In this document: positions 33,472 to 42,584 of the stretch, piece by piece
Numbering within the stretch: position 1 is the first letter of the stretch
Layout: every line of letters begins with the position of its first letter
Assembly (NCBI GenBank): GCA_910589195.1
Contig: CAJUTC010000006.1
Location: 41,481-105,480 of the forward strand
Source of the DNA: an uncultured Lachnospiraceae bacterium
GTDB lineage: Bacteria > Bacillota > Clostridia > Lachnospirales > Lachnospiraceae
Length of the DNA stretch: 64,000 bases
Direction: 5' to 3'
Position numbers and translations under genes: made by a program
Notes under the pieces: model-generated
Told to the model about the DNA's origin: nothing
What the model saw: only the letters and a program-made list of their open reading frames with translations
The model's database searches: none

Positions 33472-33561
33472 CCTTCATGTGCCCATAAAGTGAGTGCACC
33501 ATCTTGAATAAAACTGCCGGGCACGTTTGGAATACCTGAATTTAGACCGCCTATTCGGCGG
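33472..33561 (+). repeat. Dispersed two-hairpin element, copy B
   Basis: Starts CCTTCATG. P1 pairs 33479-33484 (GTGCCC) perfectly with 33519-33524 (GGGCAC). The linker TTTGGAATACCTGAAT is at 33526-33541. P2 is CCGCC/GGCGG (33547-33551 with 33557-33561) around a 5-nt loop. It lies between the flippase gene and the BofC-like gene, on the coding strand. Confidence 0.8.
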
Positions 33562-33649
33562 CGGACTTTTAGTGTAAAAAGAATCCTGATAAAGATGGTT
33601 AAAATGGAAAGAAAAAGCAGATACTATACTTTAGAAAAGGAGGTAATCC

Positions 33650-34045
33650 ATGAAAAAGTATCATATCTGCTTTCTTTTGCTGCTAGGAGTTATATTAGCG
33701 GTTCTGGCTGCCGGATTTTTTCTATATCCAGATACGGCGAAAGAAGAAACCAAACCGACGATAGAATCGCAAGAATCCTTTCCGGAAACAGAAACAGCTC
33801 CAGAGGACAGAATTGTTATGAATCAAAGGAATATCCGGCCTATTGTACCGGAAAAAAAGAAGTATTTTCTGGTATCAGAGGACGGTTTCCTTTTAGTATT
33901 TGGCAGCAATCCGGCAGAAATCTGCCTGTATACGCATATTCCGATTGTAGATTTTCCGGAATCAGAACAAGAAAAATTGCGGCAGGGAATCTGGTTTTAT
34001 GAAATGGAGGAAATTTACAGTTATCTGGAATCCTATACCAGTTAA
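33650..34045 (+). CDS. BofC-like small exported/anchored protein
   Basis: A 131-residue protein with an N-terminal membrane helix (about residues 5-27) that may be a signal anchor, an acidic linker, and a C-terminal domain. The pattern KKYFLVSEDGFLLVFGSN, then a short acidic stretch and LRQGIWFYEMEEIYSYLESY, resembles the C-terminal domain of BofC, the forespore protein that modulates sigma-K checkpoint signalling. Similarity is judged by eye only. AAAAGGAGG precedes ATG 33650. It follows the dispersed element and precedes a flavoprotein gene by about 65 bases. Confidence 0.7.
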   Translation: MKKYHICFLLLLGVILAVLAAGFFLYPDTAKEETKPTIESQESFPETETAPEDRIVMNQRNIRPIVPEKKKYFLVSEDGFLLVFGSNPAEICLYTHIPIVDFPESEQEKLRQGIWFYEMEEIYSYLESYTS

Positions 34046-34109
34046 GAAACAGTTGCAAGAATAGATAAAAAAGGATAGAATAGTACGAGATTAGAAGCGT
34101 AAAGAAGGG

Positions 34110-35402
34110 ATGGAAAATCGGATGAAGAAACAAGTGCTTGTGATCGGCGGTGGCGCATCCGGACTGACGGCAGCTATCTGGGCAGTAAAGTCAGGAGCCA
34201 AGGCAACTATTATAGAACATACCGATCGGGTAGGAAAAAAGCTTTTATCCACAGGGAATGGACGGTGCAATCTGACCAATTCAAAGATGGATCACACTTG
34301 CTATCACTGTTTTGATTCTGATTTTCCTATGAAAGCCATACATGCATTTGGCTGGAAAGATACCTTGCGCTGGTTTTCTTCCATGGGAGTGTTGTGCAAA
34401 AGCCGGATGGAAACTTACTATTATCCCATGTCAGATCAGGCATCCGCAGTGTTAGATGCCCTTCGTTTGGAATGTAAACGTCTGGAGGTAGAAATTATAA
34501 CCAATTGCCAGCCGAAAGAAATTCGCATTGAGAAAAAGAAGGGAAAAACCATGTTCCAGGTTTCTACTAATTTAGGGCTGCTTCGGGGAGATGGGCTGAT
34601 TTTGGCATGTGGTTCAAAAGCCGCTCCTAATACCGGATCAGACGGAACCGGATATGAGCTTGCAAAATCTTTAGGGCATACCATTATAAAACCGCTGCCT
34701 GCACTGGTTCAGCTTCGATGCCAAGGCTCTTGCTATAAAAGTCTGGCCGGAATCCGGACGGATGCAAACCTTACTCTTTATATAAACGGGGAAAAGGTTT
34801 GTGAGGAAAGAGGTGAGCTTCAGCTTACGGACTATGGGATTTCCGGAATTCCGGTGTTTCAGTTAAGCCGTTTTGCGGCCAGGGCATTGGATGAAAGAAA
34901 AAAGGTACAGGTGCGGATTGATTTTCTGCCTTTTATGGACATGGAAGAAAGCCGCCTGTTTTTAAAGCAGCGGTTTGCTGAATTTAAGGATTGGGAAATG
35001 GGAGATTTCCTTACAGGCGTTATTAATAAAAAACTGGCGCAAGTACTGTTAAAGCTGTCAGGAATCCCCAGCGGGCAGCCTGCTTATCAGGTTTCAGGAA
35101 AGCAACAAGAAAAGCTGTTAAAGGAATTAAAAGCATATGAAGGAATTGTTAGTTCCGTAAATCCTTTTGCCAACGCACAAGTCTGCTGCGGCGGCGTAGC
35201 AGTATCAGAGGTAAATCCCCATACGATGGAATCCAGGCTGGTTTCCGGAGTGTTTTTTGCAGGGGAAATTCTGGATGTAGACGGGATTTGCGGCGGCTAC
35301 AATTTGCAGTGGGCCTGGTCGTCTGGAAAAATGGCCGGAAGCCAGGCTGCCCAATGGGGAGAAAAAGCCAGGCGGTTGGGAGGTGCAAAAAAACATGATT
35401 AG
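34110..35402 (+). CDS. HI0933/BaiN-family FAD-dependent flavoprotein
   Basis: A 430-residue flavoprotein with the FAD dinucleotide-binding motif VLVIGGGASGLTAAIWA (about 9-25) and the family hallmark KKLLSTGNGRCNLTN. The C-terminal CGGVAVSEVNPHTMESR and FAGEILDVDGICGGYNLQWAWSSG complete the HI0933 pattern. BaiN of this family was implicated in bile-acid dehydroxylation, but most members have no known substrate and the name should not be transferred as function. ATG 34122 is an alternative start. The next gene starts within its last codons. Confidence 0.9.
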   Translation: MENRMKKQVLVIGGGASGLTAAIWAVKSGAKATIIEHTDRVGKKLLSTGNGRCNLTNSKMDHTCYHCFDSDFPMKAIHAFGWKDTLRWFSSMGVLCKSRMETYYYPMSDQASAVLDALRLECKRLEVEIITNCQPKEIRIEKKKGKTMFQVSTNLGLLRGDGLILACGSKAAPNTGSDGTGYELAKSLGHTIIKPLPALVQLRCQGSCYKSLAGIRTDANLTLYINGEKVCEERGELQLTDYGISGIPVFQLSRFAARALDERKKVQVRIDFLPFMDMEESRLFLKQRFAEFKDWEMGDFLTGVINKKLAQVLLKLSGIPSGQPAYQVSGKQQEKLLKELKAYEGIVSSVNPFANAQVCCGGVAVSEVNPHTMESRLVSGVFFAGEILDVDGICGGYNLQWAWSSGKMAGSQAAQWGEKARRLGGAKKHD

Positions 35403-37050
35403 AATTACACAGGTAACATTGCCAATTACCCATACATATGCGGATTTGCGGATCCGCACAGCAAAGCTCCTTAGGATACCAGACAGCCAGATCAAGCAGA
35501 TTTCCATTGTCAAACAGTCGATTGACGCCAGAAAGAAAAAAGAGATTTCATTCAGCTATGTGCTGGATGTGGAAACCGGGCAGGATGAACAAGTAGTTAA
35601 GCGTTCCAAAAATCCTAACGCAACCATTTACCGTGAAACACCATATGAATTTCCAATAACCGGTAAAAACAATCTTAAGACGCCTCCTGTGATCGTAGGA
35701 AGCGGCCCGGCTGGGCTTTTTAGCGCACTGATGCTTGCCCGCCATGGCTACTGTCCCCTGGTTCTGGAACGGGGTGGCCCTGTGGAGGAACGGGTATTGG
35801 CTGTCCGGGATTTTTGGAAAACAGGGAAGCTGAATCCAGAGTGTAATGTACAGTTTGGGGAAGGCGGGGCCGGAACTTTTTCCGATGGAAAGTTAAATAC
35901 ACTTATAAAAGATCCGGCAGGGCGGAATCGGAAGGTGCTAATCCTGTTTGCCGAGTTTGGAGCGGATCCATCGATTTGTTATGTAAAGAATCCCCATATT
36001 GGTACAGACGTGCTGGGACAGATTGTAGCATCCATAAGGAAGGAGATTATCCGGTTAGGTGGCCAGGTAAAGTTTTACAGCAAAGTAACCGATTTTCAAA
36101 TTCAGGACGGGAAAATAAGAGGACTGATTGTAAATGGACAGGAAACAATCCCTGCCCAGGCGGTAATCCTGGCTGTGGGACACAGCGCAAGGGACACTTT
36201 TGAAATGCTGGAAACGCACCAGGTTCCTATGGAAGCCAAGGCGTTTGCCGTAGGTCTTCGCATCCAACATCCCCAGGATATGATAGATGAATCCCAGTAT
36301 GGCAGGGAAGCCGCTAAACGTTTGGGGCCTGCCAGCTATAAATTGACGCACCAGTGTAAAAATGGGCGTGGCGTATATTCCTTTTGTATGTGCCCTGGCG
36401 GTTTCGTGGTAAACGCATCCTCAGAAAATCAGGGTCTTGCGGTCAATGGCATGAGCTATCATGCAAGAGATGGAGAAAACGCAAACAGCGCATTGATTGT
36501 GACCGTAACGCCAGATGATTTTGGCGAAGGAAAAAGCCCGCTGGACGGGATTGCGTTTCAGAGGAAGCTGGAGCAGAATGCTTACCAGGCGGGAAGAGGG
36601 GCCATCCCCGTTCAGCTTTATGAGGATTTCAAGGAAAGCAGAATATCAAAACAGTACGGGCAGGTGAGCCCTCAGTTTAAGGGGAAGACACGATTCGCAA
36701 ATTTAAGGGAGATTTTGCCGGAGGAAGTTTCCGATTCTTTGATTGAAGGGATGGAATGGTTTGGAACCGTAATCCCAGGCTTTAACCGGGGAGATTCTAT
36801 TTTGGCAGGGATTGAAAGCCGTACTTCCTCGCCTGTTCGGATTTGCCGGAATGAGCATTTCGAAAGCCAGGTGCAGGGATTGTTCCCATGTGGGGAAGGG
36901 GCAGGCTATGCAGGCGGCATTACCTCTGCTGCCATGGACGGAATCCGGATAGCAGAAGAGATTGCCAGACGGTTTTTGCCTTTTGAAAATAGGAATATAC
37001 CAATATCAGGAGAAGATCAGGATGAAAGATCGAGAACAGTTAATCAATAA
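35395..37050 (+). CDS. Uncharacterised FAD-dependent dehydrogenase (COG2509 type)
   Basis: A 551-residue protein with an N-terminal region of about 95 residues, then an FAD motif VIVGSGPAGLFSALMLARHG, the family block NVQFGEGGAGTFSDGKLNT, and the C-terminal GEGAGYAGGITSAAMDGIRIAE. These are features of a widespread, functionally unassigned oxidoreductase family. ATG 35395 lies about 11 bases after GGGAGG inside the preceding gene; the overlap (8 bases) implies coupling. The end overlaps the proB start by 29 bases, so both flavoproteins and proB are likely on one transcript. Confidence 0.9.
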   Translation: MIRITQVTLPITHTYADLRIRTAKLLRIPDSQIKQISIVKQSIDARKKKEISFSYVLDVETGQDEQVVKRSKNPNATIYRETPYEFPITGKNNLKTPPVIVGSGPAGLFSALMLARHGYCPLVLERGGPVEERVLAVRDFWKTGKLNPECNVQFGEGGAGTFSDGKLNTLIKDPAGRNRKVLILFAEFGADPSICYVKNPHIGTDVLGQIVASIRKEIIRLGGQVKFYSKVTDFQIQDGKIRGLIVNGQETIPAQAVILAVGHSARDTFEMLETHQVPMEAKAFAVGLRIQHPQDMIDESQYGREAAKRLGPASYKLTHQCKNGRGVYSFCMCPGGFVVNASSENQGLAVNGMSYHARDGENANSALIVTVTPDDFGEGKSPLDGIAFQRKLEQNAYQAGRGAIPVQLYEDFKESRISKQYGQVSPQFKGKTRFANLREILPEEVSDSLIEGMEWFGTVIPGFNRGDSILAGIESRTSSPVRICRNEHFESQVQGLFPCGEGAGYAGGITSAAMDGIRIAEEIARRFLPFENRNIPISGEDQDERSRTVNQ

Positions 37051-37879
37051 AAAGAGGATAGTAATCAAAATCGGTTCATCCTCCTTAACCCACAGTGAAA
37101 CGGGAGATTTGAATCTGGCAAAAGTCGAAAAGCTGGTTCGGGCAATCAGTGATTTAAAAGGCCAGGGAAAGGAAGTTGTCCTGGTTTCTTCCGGCGCTAT
37201 CGCAGCCGGACGCCAGGCGCTGGGCCATCAAAAGAAACCAGATACTCTTGCCAGGAAGCAGGCGTTTGCTGCGGTAGGCCAGGCACGGCTGATGATGGTG
37301 TATCAAAAGCTGTTTGCGGAATATAATCAGACGGCAGCTCAAGTACTGTTGACGAAGCAGACAATGTTAAATGACGGATCCCGCTATAATGCTCAAAATA
37401 CTTTTGAAGAACTGCTGAATTTGGGAACCATCCCGATTGTAAATGAAAATGATACAGTATCTACAGCGGAAATCCCATATGTGGATACCTTTGGGGACAA
37501 TGACCGCCTTTCAGCAGTGGTGGCCGCTTTAATCGGAGCCGATTTGCTGATTCTTTTGTCCGACATTGATGGTCTGTATTCAGATGATCCCAGATCCAAC
37601 CCGGATGCCAAATTTATTCCAGTTGTTTATGAAATTGATTCTAAGCTGCTGTCTATGGGAAAGGCCACATCCGGAAGCGATGTAGGAACCGGAGGAATGA
37701 GCGCAAAGCTAGAAGCTGCCCGTATTGCTACGGACAGCGGTACTGATATGGTGATTGCCAACGGGGAAGACGTAGCGGTTATTCAGGAGATTATGGAAGG
37801 CCAGGAAAAGGGAACGCTCTTTTTCGCCCATAAGAACCGGGATTTTGATTTAATGAGCTATCTGAATTATGAATATTAA
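37022..37879 (+). CDS. proB: Glutamate 5-kinase
   Basis: First step of proline synthesis: ATP-dependent phosphorylation of glutamate. The 285-residue amino-acid-kinase-fold protein has IVIKIGSSSLTHSETGDLN at the N-terminus, VLVSSGAIAAGRQAL, PIVNENDTVSTAEI, DNDRLSAVVAALIGADLLILL and VGTGGMSAKLEAARIA. It lacks the C-terminal PUA domain of the E. coli enzyme, like many Firmicute homologues. AGGAGAAG lies upstream of ATG 37022. proA follows after two short genes. Confidence 0.96.
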   Translation: MKDREQLINKKRIVIKIGSSSLTHSETGDLNLAKVEKLVRAISDLKGQGKEVVLVSSGAIAAGRQALGHQKKPDTLARKQAFAAVGQARLMMVYQKLFAEYNQTAAQVLLTKQTMLNDGSRYNAQNTFEELLNLGTIPIVNENDTVSTAEIPYVDTFGDNDRLSAVVAALIGADLLILLSDIDGLYSDDPRSNPDAKFIPVVYEIDSKLLSMGKATSGSDVGTGGMSAKLEAARIATDSGTDMVIANGEDVAVIQEIMEGQEKGTLFFAHKNRDFDLMSYLNYEY

Positions 37880-37890
37880 ATATTCTGATG

Positions 37891-37918
37891 ATAGGGTCAG
37901 TCGGGATTTTGACCCTAT
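37891..37918 (+). other. Hairpin after proB
   Basis: Perfect 9-bp stem ATAGGGTCA (37891-37899) with TGACCCTAT (37910-37918), 10-nt loop. There is no T-tract after it, so termination is doubtful. It may protect the 3' end or mark an RNA boundary before the DUF896 gene. Confidence 0.5.
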
Positions 37919-38033
37919 GAAACACAGGTTATAAAGTATGAATCGTTAGGAGTTTAAGTATGTTTTCCAAGACAGGCTAGATTATATTCTTATAATTGGA
38001 GTAAATTGGAATAAGAAGGAGGAAGCCGGTAAA

Positions 38034-38252
38034 ATGACCATGGAAGAACGAATTGCCCGGGTTAATGAATTATACCATAAGTCCCAGTCTGAGGGATTAA
38101 CTGAGGAAGAAAAAAAAGAGCAGCAGCTTTTGCGTCAGGAATATGTAACCGCAATCCGTGAAAGTCTGAGAGGTAATTTGAATCAAATATCGATTCAGGA
38201 ACCCGACGGAAGTATTACCGATCTTGGGGAAAAATATGGAAAGAAACGTTAG
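38034..38252 (+). CDS. DUF896 family protein (YnzC-like)
   Basis: A 72-residue protein with the typical DUF896 sequence: MEERIARVNELYHKSQSEGLT, EEKKEQQLLRQEYVTAIRES and LRGNLNQISIQEPDG. The Bacillus homologues form a helical hairpin and have no firm function, although one is SOS-linked. A good GAAGGAGGAA site precedes the start. The following gene begins within its last 17 bases. The position between proB and proA is frequent in Lachnospiraceae. Confidence 0.9.
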   Translation: MTMEERIARVNELYHKSQSEGLTEEEKKEQQLLRQEYVTAIRESLRGNLNQISIQEPDGSITDLGEKYGKKR

Positions 38253-38886
38253 GCAAGAAGGCTTGGCCAGTTCATATTTGTCCATGACATTTGAAAACTG
38301 CAGAGAACAGAAAGCATCCCTCCGCAGGCAGATAAAGCAGCTCCGTAAAGCGATTTCCGCCGCCGAGAAAGAGGAGTGGGATCACGCTTTATGTGGCAGC
38401 TTTATTCAGGCGCTTGAAACAGCCATGGAAGATTTGCCTCAATTACAGGATGGTTTCGTGTATCTTTATCTGGACATTGGCAAAGAGGCTGGAACACGGC
38501 AGATTATAAATCAGCTTTGGAGGCGCAATATCAGAACCGCCGTACCCAAAGTAGTAGGGCGGGAACTGAATTTTTATGAGATTAGCAAGTGGGATCACGT
38601 GACGTTAGGATATATGGGAATTATGGAACCAGATGAAACAGCAGGTCTGCCTTTGGCAAAACAGCGGGACGCTATCGTGGCGGTTCCTGGAATTGCCTTC
38701 GATCGGGATGGTTTCCGGTTAGGTTATGGAGGCGGTTTCTATGACCGTTTTTTTAGCCGGGAACCAGAGCATCCCAGGTGGGGCCTTGCGTATCCCTTTC
38801 AGTTAATCGGGTCAGTTCCCCATGAAGAATGGGATCAGAAGGTGAATGGACTTGTAACGCCAAAGGAAGCATTTATTATAAAATAG
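38236..38886 (+). CDS. 5-formyltetrahydrofolate cyclo-ligase family protein
   Basis: Converts 5-formyl-THF to 5,10-methenyl-THF with ATP. The 216-residue protein has QKASLRRQIKQLRKAIS near the N-terminus, VYLYLDIGKEAGTRQI, the substrate region VPKVVGRELNFYEI, and the nucleotide-binding block VAVPGIAFDRDGFRLGYGGGFYDRF. ATG 38236 overlaps the DUF896 gene and has only a weak site. ATG 38284 is a possible shorter start. It precedes proA by 39 bases. Confidence 0.92.
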   Translation: MERNVRQEGLASSYLSMTFENCREQKASLRRQIKQLRKAISAAEKEEWDHALCGSFIQALETAMEDLPQLQDGFVYLYLDIGKEAGTRQIINQLWRRNIRTAVPKVVGRELNFYEISKWDHVTLGYMGIMEPDETAGLPLAKQRDAIVAVPGIAFDRDGFRLGYGGGFYDRFFSREPEHPRWGLAYPFQLIGSVPHEEWDQKVNGLVTPKEAFIIK

Positions 38887-38925
38887 TACCGGAAAGAGCA
38901 GCAAAAAAAGAAGGAGGAAGGGTAT

Positions 38926-40170
38926 ATGACATTACAGGAAATCGGAAAACAGGCTCAGGAAGTTTCCAGAAAACTTGGGATACTGGGGGCGGAAGAAAAG
39001 AACCAGGGTCTGCTAAAGGCTGCTGCCTGTTTGCTAGAGGGGCAGGAAGAAATCCTTTCAGCGAATAAAGCCGATATGGAACGCGGGAAGGCATCCGGAA
39101 TGAACCAGGGTCTGCTGGATCGGTTAAAACTAACGCCTGCCAGAATACAGGCAGTGGCAGACGGGCTGCGCCAGATTGCGGCGTTAGAAGATCCTATCGG
39201 GGAAGTCCTTTCCATGAAGCAGAGGCCAAACGGACTCCTGATCGGGCAGAAACGGGTTCCCTTAGGTGTTATCGGCATTATTTATGAAGCACGCCCCAAT
39301 GTTACGGCAGACGCTTTCGGCTTATGCTTTAAAAGCGGAAACGCCGTCATTTTAAAAGGCGGAAGCGATGCAATTGCTTCTAATCAGGCGATTGTAGCCT
39401 GTTTAAAGCAGGGTCTTAAAAAAGCAGGTCTTCCAGAAGAAGCGCTGCAGCTTATCGAAGATACCGATCGTGCCGTAGCCCAGGCCTTCATGAAACTGAA
39501 TCAATATGTGGACGTGCTGATTCCAAGGGGCGGAGCTGGGTTAATCCGTGCGGTTGTAGAGAACAGCACAATTCCGGTGATTGAAACAGGGACAGGAAAC
39601 TGCCATATTTTTGTGGATGAAACTGCCGATTTTGACATGGCGCTGGATATCATTATGAACGCAAAGACACAGCGTATCGGTGTCTGCAACGCCTGTGAAT
39701 CTCTGGTAGTCCATAAAGCGATTGCCAAAAGGTTTCTTCCGCTGCTAAAAAAAAGGCTGGATGAGAAACAGGTTGAAATCCGTGGAGATGAGGCAGCGTG
39801 CAAGATAGTGCCAGAATTTACCTTAGCGTCTGAGGAAGACTGGGGCATGGAGTATCTGGACTATATCCTTTCTTGTAAGCTGGCAGATTCCATTGATCAG
39901 GCGATTGCGCATATCAATTATTATAACACAAAGCATTCGGAGGCAATCATTACGAACGATTATGCCAACGCGCAGAAATTTTTAAATGAGGTGGATGCGG
40001 CAGCCGTCTATGTAAACGCGTCCACCCGGTTTACCGATGGCTGTGAGTTCGGATTCGGTGCGGAAATCGGTATCAGCAATCAGAAACTGCACGCAAGAGG
40101 GCCGATGGGGTTAAAAGAGCTGACAACCACAAAATACATTATTTACGGAAATGGGCAAGTACGTCCATAG
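38926..40170 (+). CDS. proA: Glutamate-5-semialdehyde dehydrogenase
   Basis: Second step of proline synthesis: NADPH-dependent reduction of glutamyl 5-phosphate. The 414-residue aldehyde-dehydrogenase-fold enzyme has [34 protein letters not shown], the active-site cysteine in [14 protein letters not shown], and the C-terminal [26 protein letters not shown] precedes the ATG. It is the last gene of the proB-to-proA run. Confidence 0.97.
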   Translation: MTLQEIGKQAQEVSRKLGILGAEEKNQGLLKAAACLLEGQEEILSANKADMERGKASGMNQGLLDRLKLTPARIQAVADGLRQIAALEDPIGEVLSMKQRPNGLLIGQKRVPLGVIGIIYEARPNVTADAFGLCFKSGNAVILKGGSDAIASNQAIVACLKQGLKKAGLPEEALQLIEDTDRAVAQAFMKLNQYVDVLIPRGGAGLIRAVVENSTIPVIETGTGNCHIFVDETADFDMALDIIMNAKTQRIGVCNACESLVVHKAIAKRFLPLLKKRLDEKQVEIRGDEAACKIVPEFTLASEEDWGMEYLDYILSCKLADSIDQAIAHINYYNTKHSEAIITNDYANAQKFLNEVDAAAVYVNASTRFTDGCEFGFGAEIGISNQKLHARGPMGLKELTTTKYIIYGNGQVRP

Positions 40171-40221
40171 TATGGCAAAATATTAAAATCTAAAATTAAG
40201 TACTTTTTTCTATTTCGCTTT

Positions 40222-40293
40222 TATGGTATAATAAGGAAACGTAGCCATATCTATGGCCTGGCGGCTGTGGGTATGGGATAATAAGGAAACGTA
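40222..40293 (+). repeat. 22-bp direct repeat and promoter region in front of pyrH
   Basis: TATGGTATAATAAGGAAACGTA (40222-40243) recurs at 40272-40293 with a single change, exactly 50 bases apart. The first copy carries consensus -10 TATAAT (40227-40232); the second carries GATAAT (40277-40282). No good -35 is obvious, though a T-rich stretch lies upstream of the first. Between the copies is the palindrome GCCATATCTATGGC. Probably a tandem promoter or a duplicated control site. Confidence 0.6.
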
Positions 40294-40323
40294 AGGGAAA
40301 ATTCCGGACATAGGAGATTTTAA

Positions 40324-41028
40324 ATGATGGAAATGAAACGTGTACTGTTAAAATTAAGCGGAGAAGCTTTGGCGGGAGCCAAGAAGACCGGCTATGATGA
40401 GGATACTGTTAAGGAGGTTGCTAGGCAGGTAAAATTATCTGCTGATGCTGGGGTACAGATTGGAATTGTAATTGGTGGAGGCAATTTTTGGCGGGGAAGA
40501 ACCAGCGAAGCAATTGACCGCACAAAAGCCGATCAGATCGGTATGCTTGCTACAGTTATGAATTGTATCTATGTATCAGAAATCTTCCGGAACGCAGGGA
40601 TGGAAACGGAAATTTTTACCCCCTTTGCCTGCGGCTCCATGACAAAGCTTTTTTCCAAGGATCAGGCAAATGCATGTTTCCAGGCAGGGACGATCGTATT
40701 TTTTGCTGGCGGAACGGGACATCCCTACTTTTCTACGGATACCGGAATTGCCCTTCGGGCGATTGAAATGGAAGCAGACTGCATTCTTCTGGCAAAGGCA
40801 ATTGACGGGGTATATGACAGTGATCCGAAGGTAAACCCGAATGCCAAAAAGTACGAAACCATCTCAATCCAAGAAGTGATTCAAAAGCAGTTGGCAGTAG
40901 TGGATTTGACTGCGTCCATTATGTGTATGGAACATAAGGTGCCCATGGCGGTATTTAGCTTAAATGAAAAAGATAGCATTGCCAACGCGATGCAGGGAAA
41001 AATAAACGGTACGATTGTAACCGCATAA
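40324..41028 (+). CDS. pyrH: UMP kinase
   Basis: Phosphorylates UMP to UDP; typically activated by GTP and inhibited by UTP. The 234-residue amino-acid-kinase-fold protein contains VLLKLSGEALAG, GIVIGGGNFWRG, IDRTKADQIGMLATVMNC, GTGHPYFSTDTGIALRA and LLAKAIDGVYDSDPK. AGGAG precedes the ATG (the second codon is also ATG). frr follows nine bases downstream, the conserved pyrH-frr pair. Confidence 0.98.
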   Translation: MMEMKRVLLKLSGEALAGAKKTGYDEDTVKEVARQVKLSADAGVQIGIVIGGGNFWRGRTSEAIDRTKADQIGMLATVMNCIYVSEIFRNAGMETEIFTPFACGSMTKLFSKDQANACFQAGTIVFFAGGTGHPYFSTDTGIALRAIEMEADCILLAKAIDGVYDSDPKVNPNAKKYETISIQEVIQKQLAVVDLTASIMCMEHKVPMAVFSLNEKDSIANAMQGKINGTIVTA

Positions 41029-41037
41029 CAGGAGGAA

Positions 41038-41592
41038 ATGATGCAGGATATTAAAGTTTACGAAGACAAGATGAACAAAACCCTTGATAATCTGGCAGGG
41101 GAGTACGGTACGATCCGGGCGGGCCGTGCGAATCCTCATGTTTTGGATCGGATTCGTGTGGACTACTATGGCACGTCCACTCCGATTCAGCAAGTAGGAA
41201 ACGTTTCCGTTCCGGAGCCAAGGATGCTTTTAATCCAGCCTTGGGACAAGACACAGTTAAAAGCTATTGAGAAAGCGATTCTTACCTCAGATTTAGGGAT
41301 TAACCCCACCAATGACGGAAGCGTAATCCGTCTGATGTTTCCAGAGCTGACAGAAGAGCGCCGTAAGGATTTAGCGAAAGATGTGAAAAAGAAAGGCGAA
41401 AATGCCAAAGTGGCAATCCGGAATATCCGCCGGGATGCCAATGATACCTTCAAAAAAATGGAAAAAGCCAACGAAATCTCAGAAGATGATTTAGAGGAAG
41501 CAACAGACAAAATTCAGAAATTGACGGATAAGATGATTGAAAAAGTAGATAAAGCCATCGAATCCAAGACAAAGGAAATTATGACGGTATAG
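41038..41592 (+). CDS. frr: Ribosome recycling factor
   Basis: Splits post-termination ribosomes with EF-G. The 184-residue helical protein has [19 protein letters not shown] near the N-terminus, [16 protein letters not shown], and [20 protein letters not shown], all standard. AGGAGG precedes the start. Hairpins and a terminator lie in the 233-base gap to uppS, so pyrH-frr probably ends a transcript here. Confidence 0.98.
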   Translation: MMQDIKVYEDKMNKTLDNLAGEYGTIRAGRANPHVLDRIRVDYYGTSTPIQQVGNVSVPEPRMLLIQPWDKTQLKAIEKAILTSDLGINPTNDGSVIRLMFPELTEERRKDLAKDVKKKGENAKVAIRNIRRDANDTFKKMEKANEISEDDLEEATDKIQKLTDKMIEKVDKAIESKTKEIMTV

Positions 41593-41699
41593 CTGTGTGC
41601 TGGCACAGAGATAACGCATCCAAAAGCCGGATGCGCTGGATATTCCGGTGAAAAACGGAAATAAAAGTTGCCAGAATACAAGGTTTATGGCAAATCAGG

Positions 41700-41731
41700 G
41701 GGGCAGGTGCGATATCCTGCCCTGCTTTTTG
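41700..41731 (+). terminator. Intrinsic terminator between frr and uppS
   Basis: GGGCAGG (41701-41707) pairs with CCTGCCC (41716-41722), extended by a G-T pair, and is followed by TGCTTTTT. Smaller hairpins (CGCATCC/GGATGCG at 41615-41635) precede it. Confidence 0.7.
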
Positions 41732-41825
41732 CAGATTCGGGAACAGACGCTGCCATCCCCTGGAAAAGAGGCCATGGCAAAGGAACGGTCTGTGTATGAG
41801 TATGTACGCTTGGAGGAATAAAAAT

Positions 41826-42548
41826 ATGGCAGATTTGACCAATATGACAATTCCGCGCCATGTAGCGCTTATTTTAGATGGAAACGGACGCTGGGCCAAA
41901 AAACGGGGGCTTCCCCGTACCATGGGGCACAAGGAAGGATGTAAAACAGTAGAAAAGACCGTAGAGATTGCGGCCAGGATGGGGATTGATTATCTGACTG
42001 TTTATGGATTCTCCACAGAAAACTGGAAGCGTTCTGTGGAAGAGGTAGGCGTGTTAATGCAGTTGTTTCGGTATTACATGGTACGTCTCTTAAAGATTGC
42101 GTCAGAAAACAATGTGAGAGTTAAGATGATTGGGGATAGACGGCGGTTTGACCAGGATATTATCGACGGCATTAATCGGCTGGAAAAAGAAACAAAGGAA
42201 AATACAGGGTTAACATTTGTGATTGCTGTTAATTATGGCGGAAGAGATGAGATCGTAAGGGCAGCGGCAAATTTTTGCAAAGACTGCCGGGAAGGCAAGG
42301 CAGATGAAACTCATCTGACAGAGGAAGTATTCGCCTCTTATCTGGATACAAGGGATATTCCAGATCCAGATCTTCTGATTCGTACAAGCGGTGAAATCCG
42401 GCTGTCCAACTATCTGTTATGGCAATTAGCTTATACCGAAATTTACGTAACCGATTGTTTATGGCCGGATTTTAATCAAGAGGAATTAGAAAAAGCAGTT
42501 GTGCAGTATAATAGCAGAGAGCGGCGGTTTGGCGGCGTAACAGGATAA
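41826..42548 (+). CDS. uppS: Isoprenyl transferase (undecaprenyl diphosphate synthase)
   Basis: Makes the C55 carrier lipid for wall synthesis from IPP and FPP. The 240-residue protein has PRHVALILDGNGRWAKKRG with the catalytic Asp, TVYGFSTENWKR, and the C-terminal RTSGEIRLSNYLLWQLAYTE. GGAGG is well placed before ATG 41826. The frame extends ten codons upstream without a site. It opens the uppS-cdsA-dxr-rseP-ispG-polC run and draws its substrates from the MEP pathway genes downstream (dxr, ispG). Confidence 0.97.
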   Translation: MADLTNMTIPRHVALILDGNGRWAKKRGLPRTMGHKEGCKTVEKTVEIAARMGIDYLTVYGFSTENWKRSVEEVGVLMQLFRYYMVRLLKIASENNVRVKMIGDRRRFDQDIIDGINRLEKETKENTGLTFVIAVNYGGRDEIVRAAANFCKDCREGKADETHLTEEVFASYLDTRDIPDPDLLIRTSGEIRLSNYLLWQLAYTEIYVTDCLWPDFNQEELEKAVVQYNSRERRFGGVTG

Positions 42549-42584
42549 ATACAGGATTGTAAAAAGAGAAAGTGAGGGGCAGGG

